Notes: generated by a model from the sequence alone, not told the origin. 64,000 nucleotides of DNA from Streptomyces clavuligerus (GCF_005519465.1 NZ_CP027858.1:868001-932000), one strand, 5' to 3'. Counted from the first letter of the stretch, positions 34,436 to 44,059 are shown. Numbers and translations are program-made.

Positions 34436-36292
34436 TCAGCCGGACGCGGGGTACAGCTTGCTCACCCGGCCCCGGGCGTCGGCCTCCAGATAGCCGCCCC
34501 CGTAGTCGTCCGTCAGATAGACGAGCATCGCCGGGCCGAGCTGGAACACGGTCTGCGGCAGCCTGACCGTGATGTACCGCAGGGTCGGCTTCTCGACGTT
34601 CAGATCGCGGTCGGCCCGCGCCAGCAGCTCCGGCACGGCGTCCCAGTCGAACTCCGAGAGCCGTACCGGCCGTTGTGTCGTCGTCAGCGTCGATCTGATG
34701 GGCGTACGGACGATCTCCTCACCCGGCCGGTACATATAGCTGTTGTACTTGGTGTCGCTGCCCTCGACCATCGGGCGGACGGAGATGTAGTCCGGGTAGA
34801 CGGAGAAGCCCGCCACCCGGTCGGTGCCCATCTCGGCGGTCAGCTCGGCGATCCCCCGCCGGATCGCGTCCGGGTCGAGCAGATCTTTCCGTCCCCGCCG
34901 GTCCCGGTCGGCGGGAGCGCCCGAGGACGTGGTGCGTGACGTGGCCGCCCCGGAGCCCGCCGACGACGAGGACGAAGGCGACGAAGAAGAGGACGAGGAG
35001 GCAGGCAGGGGCGGTGTGGAGGGCGGGGCGGACGCGGCGGAAGGTCCTTTGCCCGCTCCCAGCGGAGTGCCGGACGCCTTCCTCGTCCCGTCGTCGGGCA
35101 GCATCGACCATACGAGCACACCGGTCAGCACGGTCCCGACGGCGGACATACCGATGGCCGCCATCCGGGCGTTACGGCTCCGCCGGGCCCGTCCCGGGGA
35201 CGCTCCGGGTCGGGGGGCGGCGGTCCCGGGTCCGGTGCCCGGCAGGTCCCGCGCCCCGGCCGACACCGGCGGCGTGAGCCGGTACGAGGTGACCTCCGGC
35301 TCCCCCGCCGCCCCGGCCGTGGCGCCGTCCCACGCGCCGGACCCGGACACGGGCCTGGTCGCGGCCCCGGACCCGGTCGCGGGGTCGGTCGCGGGGCCGA
35401 AGCCGGGCCCGGCCACCGCACCCGGCGGGGCCGGGTCGGCCCGGCCCGCGGCCCGCAGCACGGCGGCCAGCATCCCGTCCACGTGCTCCGGTCCCGGCCG
35501 CGCCCCCGGGTCCTTCACCAGCAGCGCGTTGAGCAGCCCGGTCAACGGCCCGGCCCGGTGCGGCGGCGGCACCTCCTCGCTGAGCACGGCGGCGAGCGTG
35601 GCCATGGTGGTGGCCCTGCGCAGCGGATGCCTGCCCTCCACCGCGACGTACAGCATCATCGCCAGCGACCACAGATCGGCCCCGGGCCCGCCGTCCTCCC
35701 CCATGATCCGCTCGGGCGCCATGTAGTCGGGGGTCCCGATGAGCGAACCAGTGGTGGTCAGCGCGGTCGACTCCCGGATGGCGGCGATCCCGAAGTCGGT
35801 GAGGACCGGCCGCCCGTCGGGCCGCAGCAGCACATTCGCGGGCTTCACATCGCGGTGCTGAATGCCCGCCGCGTGCGCGGCCCGCAGCGCCGCCAGGACC
35901 TCCCGGCCGAGAGCGGCCACCTCGGCGGGCTCCATCGGGCCCCGGGCCAGCCGGTCCTGGAGCGACCCTCCGGTCACCAGCTCCATCACCAGCCAGGGGT
36001 ATCCGTCCTCGCCGCTGTCCACGACATGGTGGATCGTCACCACGTTGGGATGGTCGACCCGGGCCAGGGCCCGGGCCTCGCGCAGCACCCGGGCCCGGAG
36101 GGTGCGCGCCCCCTCGGGGTCGTACTCGACGAGCGCCGGGTCGGGGGGCCGCACCTCCTTCAGCGCCACCGCCCGGTCCAGGACCAGATCCCGGGCGCGC
36201 CACACCGTCCCCATGCCTCCGCCGCCGAGCCGCGCCTCCAGCGCGAACCGTCCGTCGATGACCCGTTGTTGTCCGTTCTCCCCGCCGCTCAT
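34436..36292 (-). CDS. Membrane Ser/Thr protein kinase (PknB-like) with unique outer domain
   Basis: Hanks-type kinase, 618 aa. Gly loop LGGGGMGTVW (22-31), ATP-binding K45 (VALKEV), HRDVKPANVLL with catalytic D148, DFG at 166-168 and GTPDYMAPE are complete, so it should be active. A Pro/Ala/Gly-rich juxtamembrane region (about 290-375) precedes one membrane span (about 376-398, SAVGTVLTGVLVWSML). After a Ser/Pro-rich linker, the roughly 160-residue extracellular domain (from DLLDPDAIRRGIAELTAEMGTD to the end) is not PASTA and is unrecognised; it is likely the sensor. ATG 36292 starts just before the kinase domain; the ribosome site is weak. No phosphatase gene is adjacent. Confidence 0.88.
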   Translation of the reverse strand: MSGGENGQQRVIDGRFALEARLGGGGMGTVWRARDLVLDRAVALKEVRPPDPALVEYDPEGARTLRARVLREARALARVDHPNVVTIHHVVDSGEDGYPWLVMELVTGGSLQDRLARGPMEPAEVAALGREVLAALRAAHAAGIQHRDVKPANVLLRPDGRPVLTDFGIAAIRESTALTTTGSLIGTPDYMAPERIMGEDGGPGADLWSLAMMLYVAVEGRHPLRRATTMATLAAVLSEEVPPPHRAGPLTGLLNALLVKDPGARPGPEHVDGMLAAVLRAAGRADPAPPGAVAGPGFGPATDPATGSGAATRPVSGSGAWDGATAGAAGEPEVTSYRLTPPVSAGARDLPGTGPGTAAPRPGASPGRARRSRNARMAAIGMSAVGTVLTGVLVWSMLPDDGTRKASGTPLGAGKGPSAASAPPSTPPLPASSSSSSSPSSSSSAGSGAATSRTTSSGAPADRDRRGRKDLLDPDAIRRGIAELTAEMGTDRVAGFSVYPDYISVRPMVEGSDTKYNSYMYRPGEEIVRTPIRSTLTTTQRPVRLSEFDWDAVPELLARADRDLNVEKPTLRYITVRLPQTVFQLGPAMLVYLTDDYGGGYLEADARGRVSKLYPASG

Positions 36293-36664
36293 GGCCGGGA
36301 GCTTACGAGACGGCGCCGACACCCGGCGCGCCGCCAGGTCCATGCGCCGCGCGGGCGCCGTGCACGCCCGGTCCGCCGGCGGTCCCGGCCCGTCCGGGGG
36401 CACCGTCCGGAGCCCGGTGCCGACGAGCCGCGCGGGCATCGACGACGTATCCGGCCCAGACACCGGAGCCATAACGATCTCCCCGCGTCAGAGGATGGAG
36501 ACGACGGGCGGGCGGCCCCTACTCTGAGATCACCCCGGCACTCCCCGGGCACCCCGCGCGCCCGGCCGGAGCGCGCCCCGGACACCGCGTGCGTCGCGTC
36601 GTTCCCCGTAGCCACCCGGGACTCCGGCACCCCCAGGCACTTCAGGACGCCACGGAGGCACACC
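36293..36664. other. Divergent gap between kinase and oxidoreductase operon
   Basis: About 370 bases without a supported gene. It must hold the promoters of the kinase and of the plus-strand pair that follows, but no convincing -35/-10 or long inverted repeat stands out. Confidence 0.4.
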
Positions 36665-37336
36665 ATGGACTGTTCCCGTACCGACGCCGACCGGGTCCTC
36701 ACCGGGATCGCGGCGCTGGGGCTGATCGACTCCGCCGAGCACGCCGAGATCCTGGGAGTGCTGGCCGAGGACTTCCCCTTCGCCGCCGCCGTGGACCGCA
36801 CCGCATCGGTGCACGCCCATATCAAGGTCGACGACGTGGACGCCCTGCCCCATGACGCGCTCGTGGGACTCGGCCACCGCCCGGAGAACGCCGAACCCGG
36901 CTACATCAAGTACGCCACCGGCGCGGGCGTCCACTTCATCTTCTCGTCCATCCCCGTCGCCCAGGACGACGGGATTCCCGGCGCGGTGACGCTCGCCAAG
37001 CCCTTCCTGGACCACCTCGGCATCGATCTGCGGGACGAGTCGGACGCCACCCGGGCCGTCTTCGACGGGGTCGTCGGCCGGGCCGCCGAACTCGGCTGGC
37101 GGGAGGTCACCCAGGAGGGCCCCGTCCACTGCTGCCACACCGAGGTCCAGGGCAAGCACTGGGTCTATCCGCCCGAGGAGTGGCCGGGCGGGCGGCGCCC
37201 CATCGAGTTCGCCTTCGGGCAGCTCAGTGTGTTCGAGAAGGCCATGGGCTGCGATCTGCGGCCCATCGACCCGGGCCATCCCCTGGCCCCGGCGCCGGGC
37301 ACCGCCTGCTGCGGCGGCGCGCCGGAAGCGGGCTGA
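36665..37336 (+). CDS. Unrecognised protein paired with a molybdopterin oxidoreductase
   Basis: A 223-residue cytoplasmic protein of no family I can name. It has a helical first half (ADRVLTGIAALGLIDSAEHAEILGVLAEDF), then VHAHIKVDDVDALP and a Lys/Gly-rich strand region, the cysteine/histidine cluster VHCCHTEVQGKHW, and a C-terminus ending ACCGG. The clustered Cys/His residues could bind a metal or cluster. Its stop is three bases before the start of the molybdopterin oxidoreductase, so it is likely a maturation factor or partner subunit of that enzyme. Confidence 0.6.
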   Translation: MDCSRTDADRVLTGIAALGLIDSAEHAEILGVLAEDFPFAAAVDRTASVHAHIKVDDVDALPHDALVGLGHRPENAEPGYIKYATGAGVHFIFSSIPVAQDDGIPGAVTLAKPFLDHLGIDLRDESDATRAVFDGVVGRAAELGWREVTQEGPVHCCHTEVQGKHWVYPPEEWPGGRRPIEFAFGQLSVFEKAMGCDLRPIDPGHPLAPAPGTACCGGAPEAG

Positions 37337-37339
37337 GGG

Positions 37340-39838
37340 GTGACCGCCACCGGACCGGGGCACCAGCCGGAGCAGCGGCCGGAACACAGGCCCGAGCGCG
37401 GAGCGGAGCCCAGACCCGAGCACGGACCCGAGCACGGACCGGAGCACGGGTCCGGCCGCAGCCGCACGGTCGCCACCGCCTGCCAGTTCTGCAACGCCAA
37501 CTGCCGGCTGCTGGTCGATCTCCGGGGCGACCGGATCACCGGGGTGCGGGGCGAGACCCGCGACCCCGTCCAGGCGGGCGGGGTCTGTGTGAAGGCGGGC
37601 ATGATGGCCGAGCTGATCGGCCACGAGGAGCGGCTGACCACCCCCCTGCGCCGGGTCTCCGGCGCCAAGGGCTCCCCCCTCACCCGCTTCGAACCGATCG
37701 GCTGGGACGAGGCCCTGGAGACGGTCGCCCGCCGATTCCTCGCCATGCGGGACGCGGGCGAGGCCCACACCATCGCCAACCGCACCACCGGCCGGATGCT
37801 GCGCGGCACCGGTTCCCTCGTCTCCCGTCTCTTCGCGATGCTGGGCAGCCCCAACGCCACCGATGTCGGCCCGGTCTGCAACGACGCGGGCGGCAACGCG
37901 CTGGCCGCCACCTTCGGCCTCGGCTACTTCACCAACGGCTACGGGGTCGACCCCGCCACCGGGCGGGAGGACCTGGGCTCGGCCCGCTCGCTGCTGCTCT
38001 TCGGTACGAACCAGGCCGAGACCCACCCGGTGACCTTCGACCATCTGCTGCGGGAACGGGAGCGCACGGGAGCGCGGATCACCGTCGTGGACCCCCGGCT
38101 CACCCCCACCGGCGCCGTCGCCGACCGCTGGGTCGCCCCCAAGCCCCACACGGACCTCGCCCTGGTCCTGGGCATGCTGCACCACATCGTCACCGCCGGG
38201 CTCCAGGACGACGCCTTCGTCGACCGCTGGGTCCTGGGCTTCCCCGAGCTGCGCGCCCATCTGCTCCGCGAGGGCTGCTCGGCGTCCTGGGCGGCGGGGG
38301 TGACCGGGGTGCCCGAGCGGGTGATCACCGAGATCGCCGAGGAGTACGCGACGGCCAGGCCCGCCGCCCTCTTCTGCAACGCGGGGATCTCCCACCAGAC
38401 CGGCGCCTTCGACACCTACCGCGCCCTGAGCTTCCTCGCCGCGGTCACCGGCAATGTCGGGGTCCCCGGCGGCGGCTGCAACTTCATGCACAACACGTGG
38501 CCGGGCGAGCTGCGGCTGCCGCCGCTCGGGGCACCGGTCCCCGCACCCGCCCGGCAGGCGCTGCCCGTCGGCCCCGACGTCTTCGCCGAGTCCGTCCTCA
38601 CCGGCAGCCCCTACCGGCTGCGGGCCATCGTGGCCCAGGGCAATCCGCTGGTCTCCTCCGCCCGCACCGGACGGGTCCGCGCCGCCTTCGAGCGGCTGGA
38701 CTTCTTCGTCTACACCGGTCTCTTCCTGGAGGAGGCCGCCTTCTACGCGGACATCGTGCTGCCGGTGACGGCCGGGCTGGAGACCGAGGGCGTCTATATG
38801 CGGCGCGACGACCGGGCCGTCCGCTGGCAGGAGCGGGCCGTGCCACCCGCTGGCGACTGCCGTACCGACCCGGAGCTGTGGATCGGACTCGCCCACGCCC
38901 TGGCCCGGCTGGACACCCGGCGGCCGGCGGCCGAGTGGCGGCAGGCGTTCCCCGCGCGCTGGCTCGACTACCGGGAGCTGTGGGCCGACTTCACCGCCCA
39001 CACCCCGGGCATGGCGGGCATGACCGAGGAACGGCTGCGCGCACGCGCCGAACCGCTGCGGTGGCCCTGCCCCACACCCGACCACCCGGGGGTGAGCACC
39101 CTCTATCTCGACCATCCCTCCTGGTACGAGGCCGTCGCCTCCCTCGGCCCCGAGCACCGGGGGCAGCGGTTCCCCACCCCGTCCGGGAAGGTCGAGATCC
39201 TCACCCCGCGCCTCGCGGCGGAACTGGCCCCCACCGGGCACGGCGCGCTCCCCGTCTTCTACACCCACCCCGATGTCACCGGGGACCACCCGGTGCTGCG
39301 CTACGGCTCCTCCTTCGTCCCGAACCCGGTCAACCCCGGGGCGCTGACCCGCCCGGTGACCATCGGCCCCCGGCCCGGTCCCGCGCCGCACGACGCGTAC
39401 CCCCTGATGGGCATCACGGGGCGCCCCGGTGTCGTCCACTTCGCCGGGGTGACCCACTGGACCCGTACCGGCAAGGAGCGGGACGGGGTCCGGCAGGTCC
39501 AGATCCACCCCCGGACGGCGCGGGACCTGGGCATCGACGACGGCGCCCCCGTGCGGGTGGAGAGTGCCCGGGGCGCGGTGACGGGAACGGCGCGGCTGTG
39601 GGAGGGCATCCGCGAGGACACCGTCTTCGTCCCCAACACCTTCGGGCCCGCCCAGCGGATGGGGGACGCCGTCGGGGTGCCGCGCTACGAACCCGTCAAC
39701 GTCCTCGTGGACGATGTCCACCACGACAACCTCTCCGGGCAGCAGGCGTACAAGTGCTTCGCCTGCCGGGTGGTGCCGGACCCGGAGCCCGCGACCGGGG
39801 CCGGGGGCGGGACCGGGGGCGTTCCGCTGCGGTACTGA
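37340..39838 (+). CDS. Molybdopterin oxidoreductase (Nas/Fdh-like catalytic subunit)
   Basis: Mo/W-bis-MGD enzyme, 832 aa, of the DMSO-reductase superfamily. [4Fe-4S] ligands C48, C51, C55 and C83 (CQFCNANC ... GVCVKAG) are followed by the MGD-binding core; the candidate Mo ligand is C180 in VGPVCNDAGG, suggesting the nitrate/formate/polysulfide group rather than Ser-ligated DMSO reductases. The C-terminal molydop-binding domain (GITGRPGVVHFAGVTHW, VQIHPRTARDLGIDDG) is intact. There is no Tat signal and no electron-transfer subunit nearby, so it is probably cytoplasmic. Residues 14-36 are a PEHG repeat. GTG 37340 is set by GAGGG and by the upstream stop. Confidence 0.83.
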   Translation: MTATGPGHQPEQRPEHRPERGAEPRPEHGPEHGPEHGSGRSRTVATACQFCNANCRLLVDLRGDRITGVRGETRDPVQAGGVCVKAGMMAELIGHEERLTTPLRRVSGAKGSPLTRFEPIGWDEALETVARRFLAMRDAGEAHTIANRTTGRMLRGTGSLVSRLFAMLGSPNATDVGPVCNDAGGNALAATFGLGYFTNGYGVDPATGREDLGSARSLLLFGTNQAETHPVTFDHLLRERERTGARITVVDPRLTPTGAVADRWVAPKPHTDLALVLGMLHHIVTAGLQDDAFVDRWVLGFPELRAHLLREGCSASWAAGVTGVPERVITEIAEEYATARPAALFCNAGISHQTGAFDTYRALSFLAAVTGNVGVPGGGCNFMHNTWPGELRLPPLGAPVPAPARQALPVGPDVFAESVLTGSPYRLRAIVAQGNPLVSSARTGRVRAAFERLDFFVYTGLFLEEAAFYADIVLPVTAGLETEGVYMRRDDRAVRWQERAVPPAGDCRTDPELWIGLAHALARLDTRRPAAEWRQAFPARWLDYRELWADFTAHTPGMAGMTEERLRARAEPLRWPCPTPDHPGVSTLYLDHPSWYEAVASLGPEHRGQRFPTPSGKVEILTPRLAAELAPTGHGALPVFYTHPDVTGDHPVLRYGSSFVPNPVNPGALTRPVTIGPRPGPAPHDAYPLMGITGRPGVVHFAGVTHWTRTGKERDGVRQVQIHPRTARDLGIDDGAPVRVESARGAVTGTARLWEGIREDTVFVPNTFGPAQRMGDAVGVPRYEPVNVLVDDVHHDNLSGQQAYKCFACRVVPDPEPATGAGGGTGGVPLRY
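37415..37450. repeat. 12-bp in-frame tandem repeat (PEHG)
   Basis: CCCGAGCACGGA at 37415-37426 and 37427-37438, then CCGGAGCACGGG (37439-37450), giving PEHG repeats in the N-terminus of the molybdopterin oxidoreductase. The unit is four codons, so copy changes keep the frame. Confidence 0.85.
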
Positions 39839-39851
39839 GGGCGGCCCGGGC

Positions 39852-41099
39852 TCAGGAGCGGAACTGCCGGTGGGTGTGGACCATGTCCTGTTCCTGGGCC
39901 GCGCTCATCCCCTGGAGCAGGGGCCAGGGCACGGGCCCCGGCCCGGGGGCGCCGTGCCGGTGCACGAAGAGGAAGAGCAGCCGGGGGAACTCCGCCGGCA
40001 GCAGCCGGACCAGCGACGGGTCGGGGGGTTGGTGGAGGGCCACGGTGAAGGGGCCGCCGGACTCGTCCTCATGGCGGACGAGCAGCTTGCGCAGGGTGTC
40101 GTCGTCGTACTGCTCCCCCCAGGCGATCTCCTGCCGCAGCAGGTCCCGGACCTCGGCGACGACGCCCTCCGCGAAGCCCGTCCCGTCGTGGCGGGGCACC
40201 GCCGTGCGCATCGCCCAGGGCTTGGGGCCCTCGCTCGCGCGGCGGACGTACAGGCCCGGGGTCTGGCTCATCGACGCCCGGAGCAGGGTCACCCGTTCGC
40301 CGCCGCCCCGGACGAGCCGCCGCAGCAGATCGGCGTCGCCCTGGGGGACCCGGGCGTAGGGGACGACGAGGTCGACGATGTCCGCCCGGTGCTCGGAGTG
40401 CCCCACCTGGGGCAGGAAGACCGTGAGGGCGGTCCGCAGGGCACACGGGTCGCCGGGCCCGTCCACCGGGCGTTCGGTGAGCAGGCCCTGGGCGACGATC
40501 CGGCGGGTGTGGCCGGTGTTGTAGGCGAGGGTGGCGAGGCCGAGAATGCCCGCCGTGCGTTCGAGGGCGGTGTCGGAGACCTCCCGCAGCCGTCCGGCGA
40601 GGAAGTCCGTGACCTCGGGGTGGGGTTCCGCGCCGAGGCATTCGGCGAGGGGGCGCAGCGTATCGGCGATCTTGGCGGGCGGCTCCCCGGGCCCGGCCTC
40701 CGCCGACCAGTCGACCATGTCGAACCGGCCCAGGTTCAGCTGCTCCAGCCGGCTGCCCCGGAGCTGTCGCCGCCGGACCCCGGGGAGCAGGACGGGCAGC
40801 AGCAGGAAGCGCGGGTTCGCCGCGTGCTCGTAGGCCGCGGCACCCGCCTCCTGGAGGACGTAGAACGAGTCGAGCGCGTGCGGCGACAGCAGCAGGATCA
40901 GCCCATGGCTCTTCTTGATCTCGGTGAGGAGCTTGGGGTTCCACTCGTCCCCGCCGCCGAGGACATGCCGGTCGACGACGGGTTCGCACCCCTGGGCCCG
41001 GAGGTGGTCCTCCAGCGCGAGCAGATACTCCCGGCAGCCGCATCCGTCCCGGGAGCACTGCGAGGAGCTGTGGCTGAGGAAGATCCTCGGACGTATCAC
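39852..41099 (-). CDS. TIR-domain effector ending the vWA-MoxR operon
   Basis: A 415-residue protein with an N-terminal TIR domain (residues about 4-140): PRIFLSHSSS (box 1), a CGCREYLLALEDHL helix, LGGGDEWNPKLLTEIKKSHGLILLLSPHAL and the catalytic-glutamate region SFYVLQEAGAA with candidate E84. Bacterial TIR proteins of conflict systems hydrolyse NAD+ or make cyclic-ADP-ribose signals, so a cell-killing or signalling output is likely. The C-terminal 270 residues are helical, unassigned, and may be the switch region. GTG 41099 overlaps the upstream gene's stop by four bases, the last of four coupled junctions in this operon. Confidence 0.85.
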   Translation of the reverse strand: MIRPRIFLSHSSSQCSRDGCGCREYLLALEDHLRAQGCEPVVDRHVLGGGDEWNPKLLTEIKKSHGLILLLSPHALDSFYVLQEAGAAAYEHAANPRFLLLPVLLPGVRRRQLRGSRLEQLNLGRFDMVDWSAEAGPGEPPAKIADTLRPLAECLGAEPHPEVTDFLAGRLREVSDTALERTAGILGLATLAYNTGHTRRIVAQGLLTERPVDGPGDPCALRTALTVFLPQVGHSEHRADIVDLVVPYARVPQGDADLLRRLVRGGGERVTLLRASMSQTPGLYVRRASEGPKPWAMRTAVPRHDGTGFAEGVVAEVRDLLRQEIAWGEQYDDDTLRKLLVRHEDESGGPFTVALHQPPDPSLVRLLPAEFPRLLFLFVHRHGAPGPGPVPWPLLQGMSAAQEQDMVHTHRQFRS

Positions 41100-44059
41100 C
41101 GCGCCACCGGCCCGGTGCCGGGGTACGCGCGGCCGGGCGCGGGCAGCAGCAGGAACCAGCGGACACCGCCGCCGTCGACGACGGTCCGGGCGGGGGCCGT
41201 GCCGGCGCAGTCGGCCGTACCGCCGTCGAGCAGATCGAGCAGGCTCAGCGGGCCCGGGACGCCGAGGTACCCGGGGGTGAGGTCGACGGTGGCGGGCTCC
41301 GCACCGGAGTTCGTCAGGCACAGAACGGTCTCGCCGCCGTGGGTCCGGACGACGGCGAGCAGTCCGAGCCCGGTGTAGGGGCGGACGTCGAACGCGCCCC
41401 GGGACAGCGCGGGATGGGCCCGGCGCAGCTCCAGCAGCGTGGCGATGGCCGGATCGCCCAGCAGATCCGGCGGGAGCAGGGGGACGCCGGGCAGCCCGAG
41501 CAGGACGGCGGCGGCGCTGCGGCGCTGCGCCGGGCGGATCGCGTCGGGCAGGGTGTGGGCCCACCCGGCGCGCAGCCCCGAGGACCGGAGGACCTCCAGG
41601 GCGAGCCTCAGCCGATGCGCGTGGGTATACAGGTTGCCGTTGCCGAAGCCCTGCACGAACGCGATGGTCAGCGAGCCGGGCTGGAGCAGGTCGCAGGCGT
41701 CCGACTCCGCGCCCAGGTCCCCCTGTTCGGAGCGGAACCCGGCGGCCGTCGGGGGGCCGCTGCGGATGAGCACCCGGTCCTCGTAGCCGTCGAGGAGATG
41801 GCGCAGATCGTCGAGGTGCCGGGCGCCGATCTCCGGTCCCGCGCTGATCCGGACGCCGTCGATGTCCTGGTCGAGCCAGCGGCGTACGCAGTCCAGCAGC
41901 AGGACGTCGTCCTGGGGGCCCCGGGGCGGATGGAGATCCACGACGATCCGGAGCCCGTGCCGGCGGGTCTCGGCCCGCAGGGCGGCGATCTCGTCCATGG
42001 GGCCGGTCCTCCCCGGCGGGGGCGGGGTGTACGGGCCGACGACGAGGGCACCGACCCCGGTGGCCGCGAGTCGGGCGAGTGCCGAGGGCTCGGCCAGGAG
42101 GGAGGCGATCCCGGAGCGGTCCGCCTCGGCGAGGACGGCATCGCGCAGCCACGCGGGCGGTCCGTCCTCGGGGGTGTCGTCGGGTACGGGGGTGATCCGG
42201 TGGCGGCGGCCGTCCTCCGTGGTGAGTTCGACGGGGCCGCCGGTGCCGGAGACCACCCAGCCGCCGTCGGGGTGGGCGAAGACGTGGTCGGCGCAGAAGG
42301 CGAGAGGGACTTCCTCGTACGGGGCCGAGCGGCCGAGTCCCCAGACCAGCATCCGGGAGTCCCCGCCGACGGCGGCGAGCCTGCGGCCGTCGGCGCTGAC
42401 CGCGAGAGCGGTGATCTGCCAGGGGGCCTGTCCGAGCGGCACCCGGTCGTCGGGGGAACCGGCCCAGGCCAGCACGGTCCCGTCGGCGAGCGCCGCACTG
42501 CCGATCCGCCGTTCCGCGTGGTCGGCGAGGGCCGTCACGCCCAAGGTGAGGAAACGGCCCCGGGCATCACGGTTCCAGCGCAGCGTCAGGTCCCCGGAGC
42601 GGCCGACGACGACGGCCCGGCCCCGCCCGCCCGGAAGCCGCGACAGCTCCCGGGGAGCGACCACACCGGGGAGGACGAGGTCCATCCGGCCCCGTCGGCG
42701 CAGTGTCATGCCCTGTTCCGTCCCGTACGCCGTCTCCGCGTCCGCCCCGGAGTCCGGGAAGCACACGCGGTGCGGCCGGGCCCCCTCCGGCAGCGGCAGG
42801 GTGCTCGTCCGACCCTCCGCCTCCGTGTGCTCGTGGATCTCGTCGGCCTCGATCCACACCAGACGGCCGCCGTCCGGCGACACGCCCAGGGAGCGGCGGA
42901 GCGCGCCGGAGGCGGGCGCGGGCAGGACACCGAGGAGCCGGCCGTCGGCGGTGTGCCGGACGATCGCGCCGTCGCGGGCGAGAAAGGCGTACTGGACACC
43001 CTGCCCGTCCACGACGTCCCCCGCCGCGACCGCGATCTCCTCCGCGCCACCGGAGTGGGCGAGGCTCAGCACGGGAGTGCCCCCGGGGTCGAGCCGCTGG
43101 AGGACGGTGAACGGGAGGGAGAGGCTCCGGTCGTCCGTCAGCTCCAGCCGGACCGGGGCGGCGGCCACCGGCGGCGGGGTCAGGGCGCTCACCGCCGCCA
43201 GCCGGACCGTGCGCAGACCCGGGGCGCGCAGCGGACGTGTCCCGGCGGCGGGCGGGCGGCTCAGGACCACTCCTCCGGAGCGGGCCTCGACCCCGATCGG
43301 CAGCTCGCGCCGGCCGAGGGCGCGGGCCCGGGCGGTGGTGCGCCCGTGCCAAAGGGAGGCGTCGGGCGGCAGATCGAGACCGAGCCGTTCCGAGGAGACG
43401 ACCCGGATGCGCCAGGCGTCGTCGTGGCGGAGCACGGCGTCGGGCAGCCGGGGCAGATAGTGCAGCGCCCAGCGCCCGAGGTCGTCGGCGTCCGCGCCGT
43501 CGGCGGTCACGGCGGTGAGCACCCGGCGCAGCTCGCGGGTGAGCAGCCGGTCGGTGCCGGGCCCCGGGAAGAGGCCCGCCCACAGCAGCCCCTCGAACCA
43601 GCGGACGAGCGGCGCGGCCTCCCGGTGGGTCTCCTCGGTGAAGGCGTGTACCGCGTCGGCGCGTTCCCGGGGGCCGTGTGCCAGGCGCTCGCGCAGGGCT
43701 TCGGCGGCCCTGGGGGCGAGCAGCAGGGTGTGTTCGCCCGTGGCCTCCACCAGCGGCGAGAACCACAGCTCGGCCTCCAGACCGGCCGTGGTGCGGGGCA
43801 GGAAGCGCAGCCGGGCCCGGCGCAGGAAGGTCCGTTCCACCCCGGCGGCCAGGCACAGGGACTCGGCGAGGGCCAGCAGGTCGGGGTGGGTCCCGGCCAG
43901 TTCGTCGAGGTATGCGGCGTACGCGGCACGCGCGTCCGGTACGGAACCGTCCGGTACCGGCCCGTCCAGCACCGGCCCCGCCGGTATCCGCCCGTCCGGT
44001 ACCGATCCCTCCGGTACCGATCCCTCCGGTACCCGCCGCTCTCCCCCGGTGGCGCTCAT
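41096..44059 (-). CDS. Giant fusion: VMAP-like N-terminus, propeller, pseudo-GH13 barrel
   Basis: A 987-residue protein that I read as the large sensor/adaptor of a vWA-MoxR system. After a Val/Pro/Gly/Ser repeat tail (EGSVPEGSVPDGRIP, 10-44), residues about 45-300 recall the conserved region of vWA-MoxR-associated proteins (LRFLPRTTAGLEAELWFSPLVEATGEH, LARWALHYLPRLPDAV). Residues about 310-680 carry repeated short beta blocks with Asp-Gly turns (LGVSPDGGRLVWIEADEI, ITALAVSADGRRLAAVGGDSRMLVWG), i.e. a beta-propeller. Residues about 690-987 look like a GH13 alpha-amylase barrel and C-domain, but the nucleophile position in GFRxD reads GVRIS, so it is probably inactive. Coupled at both ends by 4-base overlaps. 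Confidence 0.7.
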   Translation of the reverse strand: MSATGGERRVPEGSVPEGSVPDGRIPAGPVLDGPVPDGSVPDARAAYAAYLDELAGTHPDLLALAESLCLAAGVERTFLRRARLRFLPRTTAGLEAELWFSPLVEATGEHTLLLAPRAAEALRERLAHGPRERADAVHAFTEETHREAAPLVRWFEGLLWAGLFPGPGTDRLLTRELRRVLTAVTADGADADDLGRWALHYLPRLPDAVLRHDDAWRIRVVSSERLGLDLPPDASLWHGRTTARARALGRRELPIGVEARSGGVVLSRPPAAGTRPLRAPGLRTVRLAAVSALTPPPVAAAPVRLELTDDRSLSLPFTVLQRLDPGGTPVLSLAHSGGAEEIAVAAGDVVDGQGVQYAFLARDGAIVRHTADGRLLGVLPAPASGALRRSLGVSPDGGRLVWIEADEIHEHTEAEGRTSTLPLPEGARPHRVCFPDSGADAETAYGTEQGMTLRRRGRMDLVLPGVVAPRELSRLPGGRGRAVVVGRSGDLTLRWNRDARGRFLTLGVTALADHAERRIGSAALADGTVLAWAGSPDDRVPLGQAPWQITALAVSADGRRLAAVGGDSRMLVWGLGRSAPYEEVPLAFCADHVFAHPDGGWVVSGTGGPVELTTEDGRRHRITPVPDDTPEDGPPAWLRDAVLAEADRSGIASLLAEPSALARLAATGVGALVVGPYTPPPPGRTGPMDEIAALRAETRRHGLRIVVDLHPPRGPQDDVLLLDCVRRWLDQDIDGVRISAGPEIGARHLDDLRHLLDGYEDRVLIRSGPPTAAGFRSEQGDLGAESDACDLLQPGSLTIAFVQGFGNGNLYTHAHRLRLALEVLRSSGLRAGWAHTLPDAIRPAQRRSAAAVLLGLPGVPLLPPDLLGDPAIATLLELRRAHPALSRGAFDVRPYTGLGLLAVVRTHGGETVLCLTNSGAEPATVDLTPGYLGVPGPLSLLDLLDGGTADCAGTAPARTVVDGGGVRWFLLLPAPGRAYPGTGPVAR

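Noticed and set aside
36530..39724. 1064-codon minus-strand frame opposite the molybdopterin oxidoreductase
   Set aside because: Shadow of the real gene; Gly/Val/Asp-rich, no motifs.
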